This document shows positions 51,536 to 62,484 of a stretch of DNA of 64,000 nt, in pieces (the stretch's first letter is position 1; the number at the start of each line of letters is the position of its first letter). The stretch is taken from contig JACDTU010000016.1 in NCBI GenBank assembly GCA_022376465.1, positions 1 through 64,000 of the forward strand. Direction: 5' to 3'. Under the pieces are notes generated by a model. The model saw only the letters and a list, made by a program, of their open reading frames with translations. It did no database searches and had not been told where the DNA came from. A program made the translations under genes and the position numbers. This DNA is from Cubamyces lactineus (taxonomy: Eukaryota > Basidiomycota > Agaricomycetes > Polyporales > Polyporaceae).

Positions 51536-51686
51536 AGGTGAGTATACACATGCATGCATACAACAACAAGTAAGCGCATACATGCATGCATACAACGAGG
51601 TAAGCGCATATATGCATGCATACAACGAGGTAAGCGCATATATGCACGCCTACAACAACAGGTAAGCGCATATATGCATGCACACC
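51536..51686. repeat. minisatellite, 30-33-base unit starting AGGTAAGCGCATATATGC
   Basis: Five tandem units. Variants carry one extra AAC. Each unit begins with a consensus-like 5' splice site (AG then GTAAG or GTGAG). The forward frame reads repeats of AYMHAYNEVS. An open frame from ATG 51417 runs through it, but I do not call a gene. Confidence 0.9.
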
Positions 51687-52651
51687 ATGGCGTGAATTGG
51701 TAAGCACGGCATCCTGAGCACAATGGCCGGGTATGCGCTCGCGCTCGCGCTCCCACATGGGAAGATCGACATCGCGCACGCCGCACGCGCCGCAGGCTAT
51801 CCAGTACATCGGCGGCCCCGTGGGAATGCTCAAGGCCATTTGGCGCGTTGCGAAAGCCTGCCGGGATTCTCGTCATGTGTGAGGCAGACCGTATGGATGA
51901 GCTGGTGTGGTATATTTTCATGTAATAGTATATGCATACAATGATTAGTCCCGTCTGATGTGATCAAATGCACTGTATGTTGAATGGATTGCATAGAACC
52001 ACCTCGCCCTGGTATGTATTAGGCTATGGAAGTGAGTTCTCAGCCTACGGGGTGCACTCGGTATGCGATCCCTACGCCCTCGCATGCCAAACTATCACCG
52101 GCGCATGCAGTCCTTTGCCCGACATTGAAATCCTCACCCTACATGGCCGGGAAGGAACCCCGTCGCCTTGCGAGGCAAAGGAAGGTTGGGCAAGGTGATG
52201 GTAGGTGGCGCGCGGTGAGGTACTGTCATACACGCCTCTCTCCTATGACAGGCAATGCATAACCGGCGCTTCCCATGTAAGGAATGCAACGGATTCCGGG
52301 ATTGCATTTCCTTGCATTCCGTTAGGCAGTACTTTACTAAATTTGCTGATGTGACTTTCACAAGAGCTGATTCACAGATGAATGGTGAGTGTTCTGAATC
52401 CTGGTTGAAGTTCAACTTGAGCGCTTGCGTAAGTGATGGGTGCTTACTAAGCAGGTCAAGTTTAACGAGTGCAAGGAAAGTGAAGGAGGGGCCGTCGCGG
52501 GTTGCTGTCTCTGTCACCGCGCGCATTAGGTCAACTGCTACTACACCCGGAACGTAGATAATGGTGTTGTGGGTAAGTTGCCATCCGTGATATCACTGTA
52601 GGACGTAGACTGATTGCTGGGTGCAGCGAATCGGTTGATACGCACCGGTAC
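51687..52651. other. gene-poor stretch with short inverted motifs
   Basis: No supported gene. The region 52130-52330 has CCTTGC/GCAAGG and GGAATGCA/TGCATTCC motifs like those near 51000, suggesting decayed fold-back repeats. Confidence 0.4.
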
Positions 52652-53257
52652 TAGGGTGCCGTGCAAAAGTGGGTTGTTTTAAACAGGCTGTTAATAACAC
52701 GGTTAATAACTGTTATTAACTGTTCAAAAATGAGAGGGCTCCGTGAGGCGGTTCAAAATGGTTCAAATTTATGAACCTGTGGACGAACCATATCACACAG
52801 TTGGGTCAGGAGCAACGTCTATACCCGATGTTTTGCTTTCAAGCAAGCCTCCGACGACCCAGATATCGAGAGGAGGTCGGATACTGAGCTGAGTCGCAGA
52901 TTTCGACTCATCCGCGGCTAGTACTACAGGCCTAGGGAGTACTACTGAGCGCTGAGCACTTACACTACCTACCAGACCAGCCTTCTCTGAGCTGCTTTGC
53001 TAGACTGCCGCATGCTAGTATGGGCCTGTTTACGACTGTTAACCCCGCGGGTCGTGGAACTGTTTCCTACTTCAGCATTAACGTTGCGCATAAGCTTGGG
53101 TGTTTGATAACTGGTCAAGATTTATTAATAACCGGTTTTCAACCGTTAATAACGGTGTTGTTAATAACTGTTCAGAACCACGGTGAACAATCCGGCTTGC
53201 GGGCGTCTAGTTAATAACTGTTTGTTAATAATTCAATGAATTTTGCACGGTACCCTA
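52652..53257. mobile_element. MITE-like element with 15-bp TIRs and TA target duplication
   Basis: Left end TAGGGTGCCGTGCAAAA (52652-52668) and right end (53241-53257), which reads TAGGGTACCGTGCAAAA in reverse complement, match at 16 of 17 bases. Taking TA as the target duplication leaves a 602-bp element with 15-bp inverted ends GGGTRCCGTGCAAAA. There is no transposase frame. The interior carries clustered copies of TTAATAAC/GTTATTAA near both ends (52690-52740 and 53110-53230), a subterminal-repeat pattern. TA duplications are typical of Tc1/mariner-type elements (family knowledge). The driving transposase is unknown. Confidence 0.75.
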
Positions 53258-54247
53258 TAGCGCTCATTGCCCGGGCCAACCTTCCCTTGGCTTGCTATTA
53301 CCATGCAGCTTGAGTAACCCACAGTAGTTCCACGGTGAGCGGCTTGTCATGACTTGAGCGTAGACATCTAAAAGCTCACAACTGTAGACCTTCTACGAAT
53401 GGTCATTGTTGGGAAAGGTTGAGACGCGGCGATTCGTACTAGTGGCACGCAGTGGGGTCCGAGACTCGATTCCCCATTGCCTTGCATCATAGTGCTACTA
53501 GAGGTGACAGACCATGTCGTCTGTAGTTTGGTGGGACTGTGTAAGTCATACTCATCTTACACTCCGATTGATTAGCTGACCTGTTGACTGTCGCCGCAGA
53601 ACTTATGCCGGCGTAAATCATGACTTTTCTGCAGCTTCGGGGCCCCAGTACGCCGCGTACAGCCATCCTATTGTGTGTCGGAAAGATTCCCACACATGTT
53701 CGCATGTGTAGCCTCGAATCCGCCTTGCGTCGGCAAGAGGTGCCACATTCTCATTGTGTCAATCCGGGGGTGTCAGTGCACTGGTCAGAGGCGCTGCGGT
53801 GCCGGCATGCATTGTCTTGTGGGATGCCCTGCCTTACAGAAAGGCGTTTTTGATACTACAGACGTTGGGCGATATGCTTTCCAGTGGTTGAGATTTGCAA
53901 CATCTCGACAATGCTCTTATTGTTTGCGACCCTGAGCCAAATTCGATCCGACTGCTTTAAACACGCCAGCTTGCATTGTGAATTGGCTCTTCCTCTCTCC
54001 CTCTTCCTCAGTCTCAACACTTGAGACTCAGTAGCCCGGTGCTACGCACTCATCTTTCATTCCCTCCTTTGTGGTCGTTCCTTGCTTTCCCACTGCACGA
54101 GCTTGTTCCTTTGTTCGACTTACTATTGCATCGTCACCTCACCATCGACGCACTACACTTCAGTTCTCTCATCTCCCCCAATAACTTCGAGCTTCGATCT
54201 ACTGATTTGCCCCACTCAAGCCCCTACTACCTGTTTCTTTCTACATC
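53258..54247. other. intergenic region upstream of the coiled-coil gene
   Basis: About 1 kb with no supported gene. The last 250 bases are pyrimidine-rich and probably form the promoter and leader of the next gene. Confidence 0.45.
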
Positions 54248-56423
54248 ATGCCACCCCATCACGGCAAGCCAACATATGCAAACAGTAAGTAGTGCCTCTC
54301 ATTCTTTATCAGAATCCTACTGATAATCTAGCCCTTCTACAGTATCCGTACACAGTATCTGTGGCCTCGCGACAGAGGGCACATTCACTCAGCAGAAACA
54401 CATTGAGACATGTGAGTAGCGTGCAGCCGGATCATAGATGAGCCTGGAGCGACGATCACTCACTGGCAATCTAGCGAAGGAAACCATGACCGAGATTGGA
54501 AAACTGATCACAAGATGCACTGAGACGTATCTCAAGGGGCATCTGATGCAGCTCGTTGAGTGCACCTCAGCCTATAGCATGTACGAGGTCAATACTAACT
54601 CACCCATCGGCACTCAGAGGCAACAGCATCTCATAATCGTCTGCTCCCGAGATGATGGCGTCAAAGTGCTCAAGCTCAGTCCCAAGTTTGCTGATGTATA
54701 AGCACCACCGTCGGCGCCATATGCAGTCGTATCGCCATCCTAACATGTCGATATGGTCCTCTACAGTGTCGAGAAAATATCAAGAAGATCCACCATCACT
54801 TTGGACAGCGTCCGGATGAATAAAGAGCTAATTGACCTCAAGGTGTTCCGCTCTAAGCGTCCCACCATCAATGAGGTGCGTCTCATCACAACATCGCACG
54901 CGCTAGCACCTGAACGGTCTATCTTACGCTGTTGTTTTCCAGCTCCTCATTGTGCTCATGCGTGCAGAAGAAAGGCTCCAGGCAGCCAATGCAGCGCTGT
55001 CCACGGCGCTCCAAGCATATGACGTCGCCTCGGTGGAAGTACAATCCCTCCAGGCGCGCTGCGCCACGCTCGAGGAGATGCGCAACTCATGCCGAACTGA
55101 GCTTGATTTTGCAAGGGATGTTCTTGATGGCCCGGTGGGCAGTGGAGAGGATGAGCCTATGGACGTCGACCCGCCAGAAGTACCAGAGGCTCGGCCTGGC
55201 ACTCCGCCTCCTCAGCCCTCCTCTGTGTCCGGGCCCCAGCCTTTCCAGCGTGGCCCCACGTGAGTCATGGTTGCGTAGCTCATGCCTGCTATGCTGCTGG
55301 AAGATTGACACGCCTCTCTGCAGGCTCCCAGATCTGACAACAGGCCCGCCTGTGACCCCCGTGCGCAACCTGACAATTTGGGCGCACAGTGACCACGGCC
55401 TCCCCACTCCTCCAACCACCGATGAGCAGCCGCGCCGCAGGCTTCCTGTGCGTCACCTGCAATCTCTTTCATACGCTTCAATACACGTTCAGGCCGGCGC
55501 TACCTCAACGGCGGGGACATCTGCCTCCGCGCCCGATGAGCAGCAGCCCCCTGTGCCTGACGTCCCTGCGAGTCCGCAGACTCCGAGTGTGAGTGTACGC
55601 TGAGACTCGTCGGACACATTATACGATGAAGCACGACTCATCCTTCTTCACCAGCCCAACTTCTTAGCCACGCCGCCCCCCACTGCACCCAGGATCACCA
55701 TCGGGGACTGTCGACGTATGATGGAGATATGCGAAGCCCAACAAGATGAAGAGGTATGTCTCCGCAACGCCTATAGAGCATAGCGAAGGAGGCTCATACG
55801 GGACACAACGCTAGGACCGTCAACGCGATGCGCGAGAGAGTCAGCTCAGAGGGGAGATCGCCGCCCGGGGCAAGGAGGTCGCAGAACTCAGAACAACACT
55901 CAAGAGGTGTCGAACGGAGATCGTAGACCTCAAGAAGCAAGCACAGGAGTATCAGGAGAGGGAGAAAGGGTACAAGAAGAGGGAGGAAGACCACAAGAAG
56001 AGGGAAGCGGAGCTTGTGGGCAAGATCAAGATTCTCAAGGAGGGCCTCTCATCTGTACGTACCCTCCCGCCCTTGCTGCGCTTCTTGCAAGCCGCTCACG
56101 TTGTTGCGCGCATGCTACTCACGCCACCTTGACTACAGCACAAAGATATCTTGGGGAGGAACAAAGACCAGATCGCCCAGCTCGGGCGGGAGCTCGAGCA
56201 GTGCAAAGCGCAGAACGCAGCGCTCACGGCGCAGCTCAAAAGCACGGAACAGGCACTGAAGAAGGCGCAGGACGAGCACGCGCACCTCCGTGATAGCATC
56301 ACGCAGTTCAGTGGCGGGCTGCACCAACTCCTTAGTCAGCACGAGGACCTCTTACAACCCGGCAACGCGCCCGCATGCGGCGACAGCGACAGCGATGGTG
56401 AGCCTGCAGAGCCTTCTCAATAA
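54248..56423 (+). CDS. coiled-coil protein of unknown function
   Basis: Multi-exon gene, probably starting MPPHHGKPTYAN at 54248. Early exons give SKETMTEIGKLITRCTETYL and QQHLIIVCSRDDGVKVLKL. One junction around 54700-54770 does not fit in phase, so either an exon is missed or the gene is damaged there. From 54800 the frame is clear: FRSKRPTINE joined to LLIVLMRAEERLQAANAALS, a coiled coil, then an acidic/Pro-rich region (EDEPMDVDPPEVPEA). A disordered linker follows, then a strong coiled coil with heptads and Lys/Glu repeats (YKKREEDHKKREAEL, LGRELEQCKAQNAALTAQLK). The end is acidic, GDSDSDGEPAEPSQ. No family recognised. It sits at the edge of a repeat-rich island, so it may be lineage-specific. 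Confidence 0.6.
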
Positions 56424-57002
56424 GCCTCATGCAGCTTGCGTAAGTATGTGGAGTGTGCCGCTGTACAGTGCACAAGTATGTTGCTATGATTGTATAATGT
56501 AAGTCCCCTTGAGCGTTGACGAGCGTGGCCGCAGCTGACGACCCATCTCAACAGATGTAACCCATGATGCCCTGTTTGTTTCTCTTCCACTGGATGTAGC
56601 CCTAGAATGTATTATCTTACATGTACCACGTCGTAATCAGAACCCTCATGTAGCCTGTTCTCCCTCCTGTCAAAATGTGTGAGATCAACTTGAACGCCAA
56701 TTCAGCAGGCAAAAACGGATACATTATGAATGCCAACAATACAAATAGCGACGCCAGTGTCCCAATAGATATACTAACTGGATCTCAGTGCGGATGCAGA
56801 AGATAAGCTACATAAGATATGCTTGGAGAAAGGTCCGTGGCCATCCAGGCCTTGCGAGTGTGGACGAATAGCGAGAGAATAACGTAAGGATGAATGACCA
56901 TGAGGTGCGTGCTTGTGCATGATCGGGGCATATGGTGTGTAGACGTAAGGCCTGTCCTCGCCCCAAACCACGATAGGTTGGGAGCAGTGGAGGCCGCGTT
57001 GC
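56424..57002. other. AT-richer intergenic region between convergent genes
   Basis: About 580 bases, no supported gene. 3' regions of the coiled-coil gene and the 65-residue gene. Confidence 0.5.
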
Positions 57003-57259
57003 TTAGTTGAAGCGGACGCTCCGACGGCGCGAGGTGAGCATGACGAAGTCGTCGGGGAGGATGGACACGCGGTTGTGCCTGCGGCTGCGCTGGCTAATCG
57101 CCTTCCAGGCGCGGATGATGCGGCGCTCGATGTACTTCGTGCAAGACATCCTATGAGCCTTGTCCGTCAGCGAGCTGGGATAATGCGTGCACGAACTGGC
57201 CGAACGTACCTGGTCTGCTCGCGGGGAACGAAGGAAACAGCGACGATGCGGGAAGCCAT
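57003..57259 (-). CDS. small basic protein, 65 residues, unknown function
   Basis: Two exons on the minus strand, 57259-57210 and 57150-57003, joined across a GT...AG intron in phase (198 bases). The first exon reads MASRIVAVSFVPREQTR. The second has SCTKYIERRIIRAWKAISQR, a basic helix, and ends SRRRSVRFN. No signal peptide or known domain. A TATA-like TATATAAG (57422-57429, minus strand) lies about 165 bases upstream with a pyrimidine-rich leader between, which supports transcription. Too short for most gene callers. Confidence 0.65.
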
Positions 57260-57421
57260 GCTGAACCTTGTAGCTTGTTGAATGGGTAGGTAGCGATGAG
57301 AGGTCGCGAGCGGTAGTATTGGTGGCGCAGGCGAAGGATACGCAGTGAGCGTACGATGGTTGAGAGGTGACGAAGAGAGACTAGGGTTCTAAAAGTAAGG
57401 TAGGATCGTCGCAGACGATAT

Positions 57422-57429
57422 CTTATATA
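57422..57429 (-). promoter_or_regulatory. TATA box for the 65-residue gene
   Basis: TATATAAG on the minus strand, about 165 bases upstream of the start codon at 57259. Confidence 0.5.
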
Positions 57430-58341
57430 CGGAGAAGTGGCACTTCTTTGGAGTGGGGGCGAGTGGGTGGCGAAGCACACGGTCTCCGAGCGACCAAGCA
57501 GTGCTGCTTTATACATTCGAGGATGTATAGATGTTCCGGCGAGTCCAAGCTCGTGCCACCACGCACTATCGTTCCGAGCGCGACGTGCGTCGTTTGTACG
57601 CCGGAAGAATAGCGGCCTCAGCGTGTTTGCCCTGCATAGAGTCAGAGAGTACAATGAGCCCTGGATCCGGTATGTTTTGCACAGGTTCTCCGCGGGCGTG
57701 TTCAGATGTCCCGGCGTGGCGATGGCAATACAGCACCTGCTAAAGCGAGAGAACAAACGTTTCCTGCGAGAACAATAGTGTGCCATTGAGCGCCTAATTT
57801 GCGACATTGTCTCCGCCGGTGGTGTCCAAATAGGGACAAATAAGCGCCTTCTCATGTCGGGCTCGCTTTACACGCTTGACCTTGCCGCAGTGGCCGCACA
57901 ATAGGGATCCGTAACGGGATTTCACCAGATTCGCAGCTGCGCCGCGCCGCGCATCCACTCTGCGCCCACTAGACCATCAGCGCTCGCAGCCGCAAGAACA
58001 ATTGGCCTCGTGCCATGCTTTGGTGAGTGGCAACCATTGCGCAGAGGAGTACGTGGAAGGAGCAGTCTCAAGAACGCGTAGCTTCCCAAACGAAATGAAT
58101 ACATGGTCAGCACAACGCATCCGTAGTTCAATACGAAGAGATTACATCCGTTGGAAAGACAACAAGAAGACGGGTCGTGAGGGCCGTGATGTGGATCGTT
58201 CATGGTCGTAAAGGGTTCATGACAACAGACTTGGGAAACGTCACTAAATAGGTCATAAATTCAGCAGATCGTCAAAAAGGGAGGCCAAACCACCAAGCCA
58301 GAAGTGAGGCATCAAGCAAACCATCGCCATGCTGCAGCTGG
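57430..58341. other. intergenic region, no gene called
   Basis: Open frames exist on both strands but lack motifs. Presumably upstream region of the small gene and 3' flank of the TMEM184-like gene. Confidence 0.4.
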
Positions 58342-61300
58342 CTACCTTGGAGAGCCAGCAGAAGGTGCAGGATACGGTGCAGTCCACCTCCTACCTTGGG
58401 GCACTGAGGCGGCGGGTAGACCGGGCGGGCTATATCTGGGAGAGGCGAATGTCTGCCCCGTAGCGCCAGGTCGGGTGGACGCTGTCCCCAATGGCGCTGG
58501 CAGCACTATCTTGTCCCTCGTTGGTACGAAACGATTGGGAGGACTGTACTGGGGTGCTGCAGAGTTTTGTCGTGCCGCGCCTCTCGAGTATGCGACCGAC
58601 GCGCGTTGCAGGCGTAGCTTGGGCATAGGAGGAGAGGTGGAGATGGAATGCTCAGGTAGGAACTGAGCCGAGTCGCGCCTATGTGACGTACGTGTCCGAC
58701 CGCGGGGTTCGTTGGTCACCCAAATTGATGGTACTGCCGCAGTAGGGGATCCGTGGACTGCGGCACGCAACGGAGACACGGGCGCGATGGGTCGTGATTG
58801 AGTACCTTCCTGTGGCGATGTTGGCATTGGAGCAGGTGGCAGACCCGAGGGCCTAGCTCGACCCGGATCGACGACGAGAGGCGTCTCTGGCAATGCTTTC
58901 ATCTTCGTGACTATATGTGGATGAGGACCGAGCTTGACGTGCGTATGATGCGACTGCGACGAAGGCCTAGAGGAGAGTGCCTCGGCGGAGGAAGCAGGCT
59001 CAATGGAGGCCGCAAAGGCGCGATCGAGGAAGCTGTCCGCTTGGAATGACTCGGCCGCTGGAGAAGGTAATGGAGGCGATGACAAGACAGTAGTAGGATC
59101 CCGCCACGGGGCCACTGATGAATGCTGGGGTATAGGCACAAGTGGGCGTTCACCGGCATTCGGGGAGCTCAGGGGACTAGGAACGTCTGCAAAGGACGCT
59201 GATAGCAGCGGAGGATCGAGCGTGGGAGGCGGTTTGCGCTTTACGCCCCCCATCTTGTTCTTGCTCTCGCGGTATGTCCGTATCGCGGAAGGCGGGGGTG
59301 GCTCGTCATAAACATCCTCCTGGACGTCCTGCATGAGCCGCGTTGCGCCGGCTCGTGTAGGTACGTCCTTCGAGCGCCGGCAAGTGGATGACCGACGTGA
59401 GGGATTGCTGTAGCTGCCTGGAGGAGCAGCTTGTTCGACATCAGGATCAGGGCCAGACTGAGAGAGACGGTTATAGATGCGACGCCACCACGACGTTTGC
59501 CGTGGACCGTGACCTGATATGGGAGCGTCCGCGTCAACCACTGGTGCATAGTCCGCGCCGCTCTCGTGCTTGCCTAGTCGTGAGCATGTCAGTATCGGTA
59601 TGCTCGGTGAATAGGGGCATGGAGGACCCACTTCGCAAGCCATAGCCACGTTTCGTCAGTTCTTTCTCGATCTGCTCCTCTAGCCCATCGCTTCGCCCTC
59701 GCCGGGGTTTAGACTGATAGCCAAGGCCGTAGATGTAGTCATCCCCTACTCCAAGCCACTGCCGTTCGTTGTTGACGTGAACCTCCTTCTCCACTTCGAC
59801 AGTGACACTCAGGTCCTTCTCGGATAGCCTTGCGCCATTTGACACGGGCATACTGGCCTCACGACGGATCGCAATTCGGGAGCGTCCGAAGACGTCTTCC
59901 AGCGCTGCCTCGCGACGAGCTTGTGGGTCGGTTTCCACGCCTCGGCTTCTGTGCACCATGTAGATCATCCCGGCCCAGAGCTCGCGGATGGTCTCCTTGA
60001 AGCTCATCGCATGCACAAGAGATTGCCACTGTGGAGTACGAATCTCAGGGTCGTAGTAAGGCTTGCATGAAAACGCTTTGACATGGAGCAGTGCGAAGCA
60101 GCTGTGATTAAAGGTTAAAATTTGAGTCGTTCACTACGCATAAATCGAACATACGCCATCTCGAACGTCTCTGCAATGGCCCCGATGCCAATATTGATGT
60201 TATCCGCAGTCATATAGGGTGTCTGTAGCGAACCGAGGAACAGTGAGCCCTTCGTGTATGCGTGGCATGCTTCGAGACGGGCGACTCACGTCTTTGACGA
60301 TTCCAAAGAGGGTGAGGACGGAGAGGAAGGTGGCTTGCCAGAAAGTCAAAAAAACTACAAGACGCTCTCGTCAATCGTCACTATTTAGTGTGAGGATTAG
60401 GAGCGACTAACCTACTGCTTTGATTGCAATCAGCTTCAGTAGCGGCTTCTGGGGCGCAAGCTCAACCTTGACCGCCATGTACAGCTGTATCAAACAGTAC
60501 ATGGCTACAGAAACCGATAAGGAGACGACCAGGGTGATCTAGACATCGACAAAGGGTCAGAAAGTAGCCCCTGGCTGGTGAAAGAGGCGCATACGTAGAT
60601 GTGGCCCCAGCCTGGGCTCCAGGAATCCTCGCAATATAGACCGACGTAGTCCAGAATAACCGCGGCGAGAGTAGTCCTGTGGAAGCAAGCCTATCAAGAT
60701 GAGTGCGTTGAGTTGTGCAGAAATTCTTACGTTGGCCTGACAACACAATACTGTAGAACACCCCACTTCATGAGTTGCAGAAAGTACAAGCCATCCTGTC
60801 GTCGTGGAATTCAGTACTCGCAGCGTGTCTTGGGCCGTTTGACCGTACCTCTGGTTTCCAGCGTACGAAGCCTAGAGGGAGCATCCACTTCTGAGGTTGT
60901 TCGCCGCGCTTGCGTAACCGTCTGTCATGTTCCCGTGACAGGCCATTCTGTAGCATCAATTAGAATCCAATAGTATCCTAACGAAAGCAAGCATGAACTT
61001 ACTTTGCGAAACACTTCCTTCTGAATGTTGGGATCGGGAGAGATGTACAGCAAGAGAAGATAGAAAAACGCCGTCAGGACGGTGGACTCGTAGCAATCGC
61101 GGACTAGCAGTAGCGGCGTAGAATGATTCTGTAGCGCGGTGTGATTACTCAATCAGCTTCTAGTCGTATTGTACGGATAACAGATTTCTTGATACTCGCC
61201 CACCAGAAATACGATGCAAGGCTAATTAACGCATATAGCGGAACCATAAACAATATGCGTACGATGTCTGCTCAAGCACGCAGTCAGTGTACGCTCGTCG

Positions 61301-61678
61301 ATAGATGGGATTGGTAGAGACTAACAGCGTTGTTCGTACTTCTGCTCAGCGTATTCTGTGGTCAGCATCGCAGATGCGCTCGGAAAGAGATCGCAAACTC
61401 ACGTTGGTATAGGACCGGAGATGCTTATGGATCAACCAGAACGATACGCCCATAGCCACGGCGGTGAACGCGGAGGAGACTATCCAACCAATCTAGGGAG
61501 GATACCGTGAGAAATATGGATGGTGGTAACGTCGAGATACGCTCTTACATGGTGCGCTTGGATACGAAACATCAAGTGAGCAACACATTAGCATACTAGC
61601 AGTATGAGAACATACCTTGGAGAACCAATTTGCCATTCTGGATAAGTGGGGGGCTACTGAAGGGTGCTCGTTCTGCAT
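58342..61678 (-). CDS. TMEM184/DUF300 (organic solute transporter alpha-like) membrane protein
   Basis: Multi-exon minus-strand gene starting MQNEHPSVAPHLSRMANWFS at 61678. Successive exons encode membrane helices: IGWIVSSAFTAVAMGVSFWL, ISLASYFWW, VLTAFFYLLLLYISPDPNIQ, VSLSVSVAMYCLIQLYMAVK and VFLTFWQATFLSVLTLFGIV. The family blocks RGEQPQKWMLPLG, LKLIAIKAVVFLTF and NINIGIGAIAETFEMA are typical of DUF300/TMEM184/OST-alpha proteins. After the last helix comes a cytoplasmic tail of several hundred residues (from SFKETIRELWAGMIYMVHRS), disordered and rich in Pro, Ser and Arg, ending GSPR at 58342. The join at about 59625/59575 (A then GC AAG CAC) is in phase. Fungal members are vacuole- or endomembrane-associated (family knowledge). 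The stop may instead lie in a further exon. Confidence 0.85.
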
Positions 61679-62484
61679 GGCACCGTCCGTTCACAATCTC
61701 CGCCATGATGAAGGGATGATGGAATTGTTGTCGCGTCGACAAGAAATCACAGCAGTTGAAAGTGGATAGCAGTACAGGAAAAATACAGACAAGTCGTGAT
61801 TGTCGTCAGAGGTCGTGCAGTGTTCGTGACATAGAATGGGCTGGTAGAGAGTCCTAGCCTACTTGCGGCGGGTTCTCAGACGTTATCCAGGGTGTTAAGC
61901 AGGACAGACGCGTGATGCTCCAGGCTTAAGATGTCGAGAACAAAAGCTCTGGATACTGGGGGCCTGGAGGTTAGACGCTTTAAGACTCCTGGAGTCGACG
62001 AGGCTACAGATGGTCGCGCCGGCAGCTGGGGAGAATGGTGGGCGTGTCGGAGATACCGTGAACAAGCGCCTGTGTCGGAAATGTCTTGCGCGCCTTTGGA
62101 GGGCGCCAATCTCTGAACTGCCGCCGATGACCCTCGCGAGCCCCTGATGAGACTCACGCGAGGGCTGTTGACGCTTTCTGAGGGCTATGGGCGCTTTCCG
62201 AGGGCTCAAGATCCCGGTGGGACACTCTCGAGGGTCATTGGCGCCCTCCGGCGTCCTCGGGTACCTCGGGGCCTTATCTCGATGATCGATCGAGCCCCGC
62301 GAGGACCTCAAGAGTTCTCCCCTCCTCCTCCGTTCCATACCACCATCTGCTGTACATACATCCTGGCGAATTGCTTGAATACAGCCCGCGTACGTCCTGT
62401 GTAGTCTTGGCTACAGATAGCACCCTCGTCCTCCAAGGACTGTCTTGAGAATTGGCCGAAATTGCTTTTTAGTTCACTTGAACC
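61679..62484. other. region between DUF300 gene and transposon, with inverted repeats
   Basis: Contains the TMEM184-like promoter on the left. On the right is an imperfect inverted repeat: CGAGGGTCATTGGCGCCCTC around 62229-62249 against 62099-62142, where the same sequence is interrupted by an 18-base insertion. GCGCTTTCYGAGGGCT repeats lie near 62170-62205. May be sub-terminal sequence of the transposon. Confidence 0.5.

Noticed and set aside
51417..51665. 82-residue frame running through the 30-base minisatellite
   Set aside because: Most of it is repeat-encoded and includes consensus splice donors; no independent support.
57151..57855. 234-residue minus-strand open frame overlapping the 65-residue gene
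   Set aside because: Runs through the TATA box and leader and reads the small gene's first exon in another frame; no motifs.
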